Assembly: GCA_023262305.1 (NCBI GenBank) | Contig: JALRCK010000138.1 | Coordinates: 1 to 6,345, forward strand | Source: Deltaproteobacteria bacterium | Lineage (GTDB): Bacteria; Bdellovibrionota_C; UBA2361; OMII01 | Direction: 5' to 3' | Length of the DNA stretch: 6,345 nt | Shown: positions 1 through 6,061 of the stretch, in pieces | How positions within the stretch are numbered: position 1 is the stretch's first letter | Layout of the letters: every line of letters starts with the position of its first letter | Notes under the pieces: generated by a model | The model's input: the letters and a program-made list of their open reading frames with translations, nothing else | What the model was told of the DNA's origin: nothing | Database searches by the model: none | Program-made: the position numbers and the translations under genes

Positions 1-98
1 ACTATAGACCCCATACAAAAGTGATAAGTCGCTAGAGGCGCAGAAGTAGTGTGGGGCCTAAATACGGGTAGCGCTTTACTCACAAGTAGGTGTTCCTT
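1..98 (-). repeat. Left copy of ~98-bp inverted repeat
   Basis: The reverse complement of this stretch aligns along its whole length with 4015-4113, at roughly 80% identity with one single-base gap (hand alignment). The two ends are exactly conserved: 77-98 matches 4015-4036 (22 bp) and 14-34 matches 4080-4100 (21 bp). The centre has diverged. Both copies keep an enclosing CGCTA...TAGCG pairing (here 30-34 with 69-73), so the unit may fold as RNA or be a protein-binding site. The copy starts at or beyond the window edge, so its outer limit is unknown. I see no transposase, so calling it a transposon end would be inference. Confidence 0.85.
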
Positions 99-136
99 AA
101 CGTTCAATCGTCAGCGCTGCTCGCGCCCTGGTATGG

Positions 137-460
137 TCAGAACGCTAGTTTCGAAAGCGACTCAAATTCGCACACTCCGCGGGCACACACCGCTCGCATC
201 TTTCGCTTGAGTTCGTCAGAGACCGCCTCACGCGCGCAGTTGTGCCGCATATTCTCCAGTCGCGCCCAATCACGAACCTCGGCCGTGTACTTCGTCGCGA
301 CCGGAATAGAGTCCCACGGACATCCATTGACGTGCACCACCCCGCAATCAGCGTCGGTCGCGCACGCTCGCCACTCTCTCTTCAGGTCAGAGAGGCTTGA
401 ATCAGCGGCCACAGAGCTGAACGGGATGAATGCAACGATAGCGATACGAACGATTTTCAT
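137..460 (-). CDS. Small secreted six-cysteine protein, function unknown
   Basis: The 107-residue product starts with a clear Sec signal peptide: MKIVR, a hydrophobic core, then SSVAA, with likely cleavage after Ala19. The mature part is small, charged and has six cysteines (33, 39, 47, 75, 92, 97), including a CATDADC motif and a closing CARGVC motif. This pattern fits three disulfides in an exported periplasmic or extracellular protein. I do not recognise a named family; loosely similar short C-x(5)-C proteins are common in predatory and delta-type proteobacteria, but I claim no function from that. The ATG has a strong GGAGGAG ribosome site 5 bases upstream, which decides the start. It lies 88 bases downstream of the SGNH gene on the same strand, so the two may be co-transcribed. 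A 131-codon frame on the opposite strand is a shadow of this gene. Confidence 0.8.
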   Translation of the reverse strand: MKIVRIAIVAFIPFSSVAADSSLSDLKREWRACATDADCGVVHVNGCPWDSIPVATKYTAEVRDWARLENMRHNCAREAVSDELKRKMRAVCARGVCEFESLSKLAF

Positions 461-461
461 A

Positions 462-481
462 GGCTCCTCCCGTGAAACGGG
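462..481 (-). promoter_or_regulatory. Ribosome site of the secreted protein, abutted by a hairpin
   Basis: On the minus strand a CCCGT-TTC-ACGGG hairpin (469-481) runs directly into the GGAGGAG ribosome site, and its last G bases overlap the site. If the hairpin forms it could partly mask translation initiation. A five-pair stem may also occur by chance. Confidence 0.4.
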
Positions 482-548
482 CTAACGGCTTTACCTAACC
501 ACCCTGCTAGACTCATAGCATGACCGCGTTGACGCGCCACAGAGAAAC

Positions 549-1772
549 CTACTCCCGAGTCCTCTTAAACGCGGCGCTTAAAGGCGTCTCAGTGCTCGGC
601 GCAGCTATCGCATAGTGAGCCTTGATGTATTCCGCGATGAGCTCGGCCGCGAGGGCGTTCCCATCACGATTCCAGTGTAGATCGATTGGGTAGTAGAGCT
701 CCTTTCCGCTCCCCTCCTCTCTAAAACGCTTAAGAAGATCGATGTACGCGATCTCGTGCTCTTGAAAGAAACGGGAGAAGATAACCTGAGGTTTATCAAG
801 CTGCCCCTGAGACTTGTCAAACGGCGCCTCATGCACCTGCTCTCGTGGGGGAAGCATAGCGAAGACGATCGGGATACCTCGCTCGTTTGCTAGCCGTGTC
901 ATCTCAATGAAGAGCCTCTGAACTTTGCGCACAGCGACCTCCGTTCTCTCTGGATAAACCTCCTGGTATATGTATGGAATACTCGGTCTCTCATCCACGA
1001 AAGGTGAGGTCTCTGACACTTGGTCGCGCTTCGCGAGCTCGGCTACTATACTTGTAACTCTCGCAAAGCTGTCGACCGCGGCTTGGAACACATGAGAGCG
1101 ACTCAGCACCGGTATCCGGTAGCGCAGCGGGACCATCTTTGAGACCCACAGATTATCCACAACCTCAAAGTAACGACTCCGTATCGCGAGCGGAAAGCCG
1201 CTCGCGTCAACTTCCCTCCACTCATCCTCCATTCCCATCGGATGGTCGATATCATTTCCGATGAAGAACCCCACGATGATGAGATCAGGTCGCGTCTCGA
1301 GCCCCTCGGTCTTGAGGTAGAGGTAGTAGGTGTCGGGGCTATAACCACCGGCGAATCCGCCATTAATGACCTCGACATCTTGGTCGGGAAATTCCGACCT
1401 TAGGTACGCCTCTAGCCGCCGCGGATAGGCATCCTCCTCATTCACTCCCCAACCGAATGTGAAGGAGTCTCCGAGAGCAAGCACTCGGACTCGCTCCCCA
1501 GGCGGAGAGACCTCTGCCCCACGATAGCCCTGGGAGTTGATTCGGATAGAAGTGTCGAACTCCTTGGTAGTGAGTCGTCCAGAGAAGCTCTTTCGGAGCC
1601 TGTAGGGAAAGACAGCGCTCTCCTCGAACATCGGTGGATAATTTCTCTTCAGCTCGGCGGGTGTTCGTTGGGCGATGAAGCACCGAAGGGATATCTCACT
1701 GATCGTCAGAGCCACGAAGACGCCAAAGGCCAGCAGGGTAATTCGAAGGGTAGCCATATCGGCACCGTACAC
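549..1772 (-). CDS. SGNH/GDSL hydrolase family protein, membrane-anchored
   Basis: The 407-residue product has one N-terminal hydrophobic helix (about residues 9-25) followed by a soluble domain that would face the periplasm. The SGNH blocks are visible in order: block I ALGDSFTFGWG with candidate nucleophile Ser103; a Gly-rich NGGFAGGYSPDTY segment (137-149); block III FFIGND with Asn173; and a C-terminal PIDLHWNRDGN with Asp364 and His366. The Asp-x-His-Trp-Asn form is typical of the SGNH branch near AlgJ/AlgX-like and polysaccharide O-acyl-modifying proteins. Known relatives are esterases or acyltransferases acting on exported glycans; the substrate here cannot be read. It is divergent from a GT-C glycosyltransferase, supporting a glycan role. 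The start is uncertain: GTG at 1772 and ATG at 1757 (MATLRIT) both lack a good ribosome site, and the ATG gives a cleaner membrane anchor. It ends at TAG 549-551. Confidence 0.88.
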   Translation of the reverse strand: MYGADMATLRITLLAFGVFVALTISEISLRCFIAQRTPAELKRNYPPMFEESAVFPYRLRKSFSGRLTTKEFDTSIRINSQGYRGAEVSPPGERVRVLALGDSFTFGWGVNEEDAYPRRLEAYLRSEFPDQDVEVINGGFAGGYSPDTYYLYLKTEGLETRPDLIIVGFFIGNDIDHPMGMEDEWREVDASGFPLAIRSRYFEVVDNLWVSKMVPLRYRIPVLSRSHVFQAAVDSFARVTSIVAELAKRDQVSETSPFVDERPSIPYIYQEVYPERTEVAVRKVQRLFIEMTRLANERGIPIVFAMLPPREQVHEAPFDKSQGQLDKPQVIFSRFFQEHEIAYIDLLKRFREEGSGKELYYPIDLHWNRDGNALAAELIAEYIKAHYAIAAPSTETPLSAAFKRTRE

Positions 1773-1948
1773 CAGCGTATCGTGCCCCGAAAGCTCTGAC
1801 GAACCGGAGGCTCTGTGTTGGAGCCACCCACTGAACGAGGATAGGTGATACCGCTCTAAGGGGGCTCACCAGCGGAAGGGTTCACAAGCGCCCGTCGAGG
1901 AGTTGGGGAACGGCTTGTCCACGTTCTCTCGCGTGCTATAAATCTTTC
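1773..1948. promoter_or_regulatory. Divergent intergenic region
   Basis: This 176-bp gap separates the divergent SGNH and GT-C genes and must carry promoters for both. The plus-strand promoter is clear near 1915-1942. For the minus strand I see only a weak CACGAT-like -10 just before the GTG at 1772, without a good -35. No other gene is visible. Confidence 0.6.
1915..1942 (+). promoter_or_regulatory. Promoter with extended -10, predicted leaderless start
   Basis: A -35 like TTGTCC (1915-1920) is followed after 16 bases by TATAAA (1937-1942), with TG one base upstream of the hexamer (1934-1935), a classic extended -10. Only 6 bases separate the -10 from the GTG at 1949, so transcription would start at or next to the first base of the start codon. 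The lack of a Shine-Dalgarno sequence before that GTG agrees with leaderless translation. Confidence 0.55.
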
Positions 1949-3907
1949 GTGCCCTGGATATACCTATCACTCATCTTCTACCTCGGGTGGCGCTTAACAG
2001 CTCCCTTGCGGGCATCGATACACACCGCTCTCGGGCAAAGAACCTTCCTCTCGCTGGCCCTGTGTTGCGTCCCCCTCGCTTGGTGTGTCGGTTACACGTT
2101 GTGCTTATCAATCCTCTGGATCGTCATGCAGGGGCTAGCTGTCTCAATACCCCTGAGCCCCTCGCTGGTTTGGTGCGCATGGATCGTCCTCGGATTTCTC
2201 CTCCTTCTCTCACTCGTAATCGGAAAACATCCAACGGGTCATCTCAACGTCTCAGGTCGGGCGGAGCTTTCATGGGCCGAGGTTTTACTGGTTTCCGTGA
2301 TCTGGGTGATGGCTTTCGGACTGACCTTCGGGATTACCGCGCTCGGTCCAGAGGAGGTCTCTCTTCCGCAAAACCTAAGCTTCGATCACTCCTCCCACGT
2401 CGCCTTGATACGCTCGTTCTCCGCTGGATACAATTTTCCAACCGAGTACCCATTCTTCGCGGGTCGGCCCATTCAATACCACTTCCTCTTCTACTTCGGG
2501 GGGGGGACTCTTGAGGCTCTAGGCGCTCCTCTCTCAATCGCGCTTAACCTTCCTTCCGCCTTAGCGCTCGGAAGCTTCCTATCGTTAGTCTCTTTCTGTG
2601 CCTGGCGAATATCAAACTCTCTCTGGGCCGCCGGGATCGCGATCGTTCTATGCCTATTCCGAAGTTCACTCAGTTGGGTAGACTGGCTCTCAGCTACTCT
2701 CGGTAGCGGACATCAACTCCCGGCCGCTCCGCGCACCCCCTTCGTCTTTGGGGTCACACCGTATGAGATATGGGGCATATATTCCCCTCAGGTATACCTA
2801 AACCAGCGACACCTCCCATACGGTTTCGCGTGGATGCTCCTAGCCTTGATCGCTTGTCTTTGGACACCACCTTTAAGCGCTGGACAGCGGGATCGTTCAC
2901 GGTGGAGTTACGGCTTTCTCGGCTTACTCCTGGGGCTAGGAGCCTACTGGAATGGTTCAGCCCTGATCGCTACCCTCTTAGCGCTGTCACCCCTAACACT
3001 CTATAAGAGATACCGAGGCAAAGTTCTGCTCATTATCCTTCCCGCTCTCGCGAGTGGGGTGATCATTACAAGCCTCGTGACCCACGGCGCTCTCCACTCT
3101 ACCCCCTTTCATCCAACAGTGCGATTTGGATTCCTCTTGGACTCACGCGCGCCTCTTGATGTCCTAATCTATTTCTTGTGGCTCTTCGGAATCCTGCCGC
3201 TCTTCGCCTTGATCGCGGGGCGTCGACGCGGTCAAGAGGGTATGCTCTTCTGGTTTGGGGGCGCTATCCTTGTAGCCTTCATATTCTCCTGCCAGATCTC
3301 GGAGTCCGCGCCCCAAGGTCATAAATTTATAAACGCTGGCACAATTATGTGGAGTATCGTGTCAGCGGCGCTAGTCGCCGCCCTTCTCACCTCCTTGAAG
3401 CCCTGGAAACGGCTGAGTGGGCAATTCATTTTTTTGATTTTGACGCTCTCAGGCGTTATCGATGCGTGCTCCCTCTTTAGGCTGGCTAGTAAGACCCACT
3501 CCTATCACCTCAGTAGCCCAGCCGCGCGATGGATCGCTCAAAACACACCGCGAAACTCCGTGTTCCTCTCCGCCTCTCGGGGAGAGCAACCCCCTCTGGT
3601 AGCGGGGCGCAGGGTCTTCATCGGCCCTAAGGCCCTCGTATCGGGGGCTGGCTATCCATATGAAGAGCGAGTCCTCTGGCTAAAGGAGGTGGCGACGTTG
3701 GACCACGCGAAGCAGGTCGAGGAACTACAGAGAGAGGGCATCTCGTATGTCGCGACCGATGTATGCGAACTGGTGACAGGGCTTGACGGAGAGACATGTC
3801 GGACACTCCCCGAGGTCGACGTCCTCGCGAGTAATCCTCTCTTGAAAAAGGTCTATGAAGACTCTAGCACCCAGATCCTTACAGTGCCCGTGCCGGAGAG
3901 CCGCTAA
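1949..3907 (+). CDS. GT-C type membrane glycosyltransferase (PMT/YYY-like)
   Basis: The 652-residue polytopic protein has many hydrophobic segments, roughly residues 2-15, 33-65, 72-92, 110-130, 175-240, 290-305, 320-350, 358-378, 403-424, 430-448, 463-483 and 490-510. After the first helices comes an acidic loop with DHSSH (146-150) then an NFPTEYPFFAGRPIQYHF segment. Next are YLNQRHLPYGFAW (283-295) and GAYWNG (331-336), and a GHKFINAG loop (457-464). The soluble tail begins AARWIAQNTPRNSVFL and carries GRRVFIGP and EGISYVATD. This order fits GT-C fold transferases using polyprenyl-phosphate sugars, close to uncharacterised DUF2298/YYY-like and PMT-like families. Donor and acceptor are unknown. 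GTG is the only reasonable start; the next Met is residue 60. A nine-G run at codons 184-186 makes it a candidate phase-variable gene. Confidence 0.82.
   Translation: MPWIYLSLIFYLGWRLTAPLRASIHTALGQRTFLSLALCCVPLAWCVGYTLCLSILWIVMQGLAVSIPLSPSLVWCAWIVLGFLLLLSLVIGKHPTGHLNVSGRAELSWAEVLLVSVIWVMAFGLTFGITALGPEEVSLPQNLSFDHSSHVALIRSFSAGYNFPTEYPFFAGRPIQYHFLFYFGGGTLEALGAPLSIALNLPSALALGSFLSLVSFCAWRISNSLWAAGIAIVLCLFRSSLSWVDWLSATLGSGHQLPAAPRTPFVFGVTPYEIWGIYSPQVYLNQRHLPYGFAWMLLALIACLWTPPLSAGQRDRSRWSYGFLGLLLGLGAYWNGSALIATLLALSPLTLYKRYRGKVLLIILPALASGVIITSLVTHGALHSTPFHPTVRFGFLLDSRAPLDVLIYFLWLFGILPLFALIAGRRRGQEGMLFWFGGAILVAFIFSCQISESAPQGHKFINAGTIMWSIVSAALVAALLTSLKPWKRLSGQFIFLILTLSGVIDACSLFRLASKTHSYHLSSPAARWIAQNTPRNSVFLSASRGEQPPLVAGRRVFIGPKALVSGAGYPYEERVLWLKEVATLDHAKQVEELQREGISYVATDVCELVTGLDGETCRTLPEVDVLASNPLLKKVYEDSSTQILTVPVPESR
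2498..2506 (+). repeat. G9 homopolymer inside the GT-C gene
   Basis: Nine consecutive G bases encode Gly184-Gly186. One G gained would put TGA at 2512-2514 in frame, and one G lost would put TAG at 2520-2522 in frame. Either slip truncates the protein at about 190 of 652 residues. Confidence 0.95.
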
Positions 3908-4049
3908 CGAGGCGGGAAAGGAGCGCGATCCATACGGCGCTCGAAGGTGTGTTCCGCGCCAAGAAAGCCAAGACCACAGACATCCATCCCAGGAATACAA
4001 AATAGGGCTCATCGAAGGAACACCTACTTGTGAGTATGGCGCTACCCAT
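3879..4049 (-). pseudogene. Possible membrane-protein fragment, 56 codons
   Basis: On the minus strand a 56-residue frame runs from an ATG inside the right repeat copy (4047-4049) to TAA at 3879-3881. It contains SFDEPYFVFLGWMSVVLAFL, an acidic turn followed by a convincing membrane helix, unlike random translation. It overlaps the last 29 bases of the GT-C gene tail to tail. There is no ribosome site, and a stop lies a few codons upstream of the ATG. It may be the truncated remnant of a polytopic protein, a tiny membrane protein, or chance. The repeat copy supplies its N-terminal codons; the left copy reads nearly the same peptide (GSALLTSRCS) and then diverges, so the repeat unit may itself once have been coding. 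Confidence 0.25.
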
Positions 4050-4113
4050 ATTCGGAGCCTCATACTACTTCGGCGCATGTAGCGACTTATCACTTTTGTA
4101 CGAGGCTTATAAT
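4015..4113 (+). repeat. Right copy of ~98-bp inverted repeat
   Basis: This is the partner of 1-98 in opposite orientation. The conserved end blocks are 4015-4036 and 4080-4100. The pairing CGCTAC...GTAGCG (4040-4045 with 4079-4084) encloses the diverged centre, and in this copy the stem gains one extra pair. The copy lies 107 bases after the stop of the GT-C gene. Confidence 0.85.
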
Positions 4114-4124
4114 TTCAGTTCTCA

Positions 4125-4147
4125 GCCTGAGTTTTAAGGCGTTTTTT
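4125..4147 (+). terminator. Possible rho-independent terminator
   Basis: GCCT (4125-4128) pairs with AGGC (4137-4140) around an 8-base loop, and GTTTTTT follows at once. The T tract is good but the stem is only four pairs. It is placed to end transcription from the GT-C gene after reading through the right repeat copy. Confidence 0.35.
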
Positions 4148-4183
4148 CTCTGTACCCGGGCTACTTCTTTTCTCTGCACCCGG
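4144..4183. repeat. Two-copy direct repeat, 24-bp period
   Basis: TTTTCTCTGTACCCGG (4144-4159) recurs as TTTTCTCTGCACCCGG (4168-4183), 15 of 16 identical. The spacing is close to two helical turns and the copies could bind a regulator, but no adjacent promoter is evident. Confidence 0.7.
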
Positions 4184-4352
4184 AGCGCTTTTCCCGACCT
4201 TAATCCGCAACCTCTCGCTCGCTTCGCCGAATAGTCCGTCATGAAAAAGAAAGAGGCATCAGTTACATGGCGTGGAGAATGTTGCAATGAGCGGGCGCGC
4301 CAAAGCGCTCCGCTCGAGTGCCATGTTATCCCAGAGCGAGCCGCCCGTCTCC

Positions 4353-4382
4353 CAGCAAATCCGGAGTCAGCAAATCCGGAGT
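4353..4382. repeat. 15-bp exact tandem duplication
   Basis: CAGCAAATCCGGAGT occurs twice head to tail with no mismatch. It lies in the non-coding stretch and looks like recent replication slippage. Confidence 0.9.
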
Positions 4383-4625
4383 CCCGACAAGCACACACTG
4401 CGCTCGTGACCGCAGGCGCACGGCTCTCCCTGAAGCCAGACCTGCTCCTACCCAATTATGACACAAACACGAGCCTCACCTTCCCGAACCAGCCTGCATG
4501 CTGAAGGCGCTACACGTGGGAAAAGGCAAAGGCTAAGCTCCAACACTACAGGAGACGAACACCCGAAACCCCTCCCCTCTACGAGGTTGAGGCGAGCCCA
4601 GGTGCAGGCGACGTAGAAACTGCAG

Positions 4626-4645
4626 GTGTATCCGTTCAGATACAC
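4626..4645. promoter_or_regulatory. Hairpin or operator-like inverted repeat
   Basis: GTGTATC and GATACAC are perfect complements around CGTTCA. An alternative TTCAG/CTGAA stem (4635-4648) shares bases with it, so the two structures would exclude each other. It could be a DNA operator or part of an RNA; it lies about 220 bases upstream of the next gene. Confidence 0.4.
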
Positions 4646-4816
4646 TGAAAATGTCCCCGACTTCTCCACCAACAGCGCAGCCAAACTATCGCAACGCGCA
4701 CCACGGAGCCTTTTTTAACCGCCCGGCTAAGGTAGCGATCTCGACCCTGATAACAGGACGTAGTGACATCGTATCAAGCACATACCAAAAATTCTCTGCT
4801 CGTGGCCCCATTTGTT

Positions 4817-4845
4817 TTGGTTAGGGGATTGAGCTCCCGTACGAT
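4817..4845 (+). promoter_or_regulatory. Weak promoter candidate for the downstream membrane protein
   Basis: TTGGTT (4817-4822), a 17-base spacer and TACGAT (4840-4845) give correct spacing but poor hexamers. Transcription would begin at about 4851, leaving a leader of little more than the ribosome site. Confidence 0.3.
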
Positions 4846-4862
4846 CAGTAAAGGAGGTATAC

Positions 4863-6053
4863 ATGCTTGACGCGAGAGGATTCAATCACGCCAGGGACCT
4901 TCGTTCATATTCTGACCTTCGTTCATATTCTGAGCACGCTAGTGAAGGGGAGGCGCTGCCCCCTAAGGTAGAAAACCCGCTAGCCAATTCCTCTTTCATC
5001 GCACCTTCGAGCGCAGCTACCCACAAGACTCAATCGGAGCTCCCTACAGCGAGCGCAAACGCGGATAACGTGCTCTCAGAAAAATTGATTTGCGAGGGAG
5101 CGCAAGAGGCTCCTCCGAGCGTGGCAACGCCTGTTTCGCTCCCTGCCACGGGTTTACAAGCGCAGCCTGGCCCACATGCGGAATCGCCGAGAGGCCGGGC
5201 CACTTCTCTCGTGACAGGGCTTGCATCTATAGCGAGCTCTGGACCTGTCGTGGCCGCTATCGGCTCGACAATTATAACGATTCCGATCACAACGTTCGGA
5301 GCCGTGGCCCTCGGGTGCACCGCCGTGTGGACCGCGCTCAATGAATTTCGAGTCGCTACTCAAAAGAGAAGTGATAAGAATAATGTCTTCGAATCGCAAG
5401 CAGGGACCCCGCGTCGTGGCCTAGTAGGCTTGCTCACCGAGAAATTACATGGCCCCGGTCTAGCTCCTACGATTCAAGCTATCTGTTACCTCTACTCGGC
5501 GGCCGTTGGTTTCGGGACAGGGAACCCCTTCATCGGTGCGGTCTTCACCGTATTTGCTATCGGAGCGAGCGCGGCGGCTCACATTGGGAATCAAGGATAT
5601 TCCCCTCCCGCGCGAGAGTGTACAGGATTCGAACGCTACTTAACGAGCACGTGGAATGCTCTCCCTGAGCGATTTAAGACGGTCCTGAAAGATCCTGGGG
5701 CGAGTTTTTGCTCCGCCAACCTTGCTCTTATCCTCCATCAACTGAATCTTCCCCAAGCTATGAGCAGCTTCGGGACGACCGCTCTCTTTGGAGTAGGTAC
5801 GATGCTTGCGGCGATGGGAGTCGCTCGCGGGTTGTTCCCGCTCGTCAGTGGGAGAGCGACTCGCCCGAGCGGAACCGCAGTAATTGTTGGAGGAGCCGGC
5901 GATATCTCTCTCGGTGTGCTATCACTGCTCTCTGGTAACGCGTACACGGGGGCCGCTACGGTCGCGTGGGGGATCTCAAATATCTTGTATGGATTTAAGG
6001 TCGGTGGAAGTTTCATCACCGATTGGTTGAGGCGCGGTCCTACGACACCGTAA
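4863..6053 (+). CDS. Unknown multi-pass membrane protein with low-complexity N-terminus
   Basis: The 396-residue product has an unusually strong start: AAAGGAGGT with the ATG a few bases on. Residues 1-112 are hydrophilic and Ser/Ala/Pro/Glu rich without a signal peptide, and contain the tandem hexapeptide DLRSYS twice (12-23). From about 114 the protein is hydrophobic, Gly/Ala/Thr rich, with four paired-helix blocks near 114-160, 200-242, 282-325 and 338-382, so up to eight membrane crossings. Blocks two and four are alike in layout (a TGN or SGN turn, two residues, then an I/T-G-A step and a closing Gly), suggesting internal duplication. Charged linkers lie at 161-198 and 247-280. No catalytic motif or known family is recognised. 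The cytosolic disordered tail with a transmembrane bundle would fit a scaffold, effector or transporter-like protein, but that is speculation. It appears to be transcribed alone. Confidence 0.8.
   Translation: MLDARGFNHARDLRSYSDLRSYSEHASEGEALPPKVENPLANSSFIAPSSAATHKTQSELPTASANADNVLSEKLICEGAQEAPPSVATPVSLPATGLQAQPGPHAESPRGRATSLVTGLASIASSGPVVAAIGSTIITIPITTFGAVALGCTAVWTALNEFRVATQKRSDKNNVFESQAGTPRRGLVGLLTEKLHGPGLAPTIQAICYLYSAAVGFGTGNPFIGAVFTVFAIGASAAAHIGNQGYSPPARECTGFERYLTSTWNALPERFKTVLKDPGASFCSANLALILHQLNLPQAMSSFGTTALFGVGTMLAAMGVARGLFPLVSGRATRPSGTAVIVGGAGDISLGVLSLLSGNAYTGAATVAWGISNILYGFKVGGSFITDWLRRGPTTP
4896..4931 (+). repeat. 18-bp exact tandem duplication inside the gene
   Basis: GACCTTCGTTCATATTCT is present twice head to tail, adding six residues in frame to the low-complexity N-terminus. 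The exact identity suggests a recent event. Confidence 0.95.
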
Positions 6054-6061
6054 GAGTGAGC

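Larger units (their letters stand above)
4114..4862. other. Long region without a convincing gene
   Basis: About 750 bases separate the right repeat from the next gene. Frames of 87 codons (plus, from 4241) and 121 codons (minus, from 4455) exist, but both lack a ribosome site, domain or sensible composition. The stretch does hold a possible terminator, a 24-bp period direct repeat, a 15-bp tandem duplication, a 7-bp hairpin and the promoter of the downstream gene. Between roughly 4505 and 4620 and between 4646 and 4810 I see nothing else I can support. Confidence 0.6.

Noticed and set aside
90..485. 131-codon plus-strand frame
   Set aside because: It is antisense to the six-cysteine protein, which has a signal peptide and a strong ribosome site.
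3429..3435. T7 run in the GT-C gene as a second slippage site
   Set aside because: Seven T bases are too short and too common to argue for phase variation by themselves.
3725..4093. 122-codon minus-strand frame across the GT-C end and the right repeat
   Set aside because: Half of it is antisense to the GT-C gene. The more protein-like reading of this stretch is a different minus frame (3879-4049), reported separately.
1..4113. Composite transposon
   Set aside because: There is no transposase, the repeat copies are only about 80% identical, and no target-site duplication can be seen because the left copy may be cut by the window edge.
4353..4382. CRISPR array
   Set aside because: Only two head-to-tail copies without spacers; no similar repeat-spacer pattern occurs elsewhere.
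4090..4455. 121-codon minus-strand frame
   Set aside because: It is highly basic and low in hydrophobic structure, its repeats mirror DNA-level repeats, and it has no ribosome site. It is better explained as an open frame in non-coding DNA.
4241..4504. 87-codon plus-strand frame starting MKKKEAS
   Set aside because: There is no ribosome site. The translation is rich in Arg, Ala and Pro with a peptide repeat caused only by the 15-bp tandem duplication, and no domain or signal is visible.
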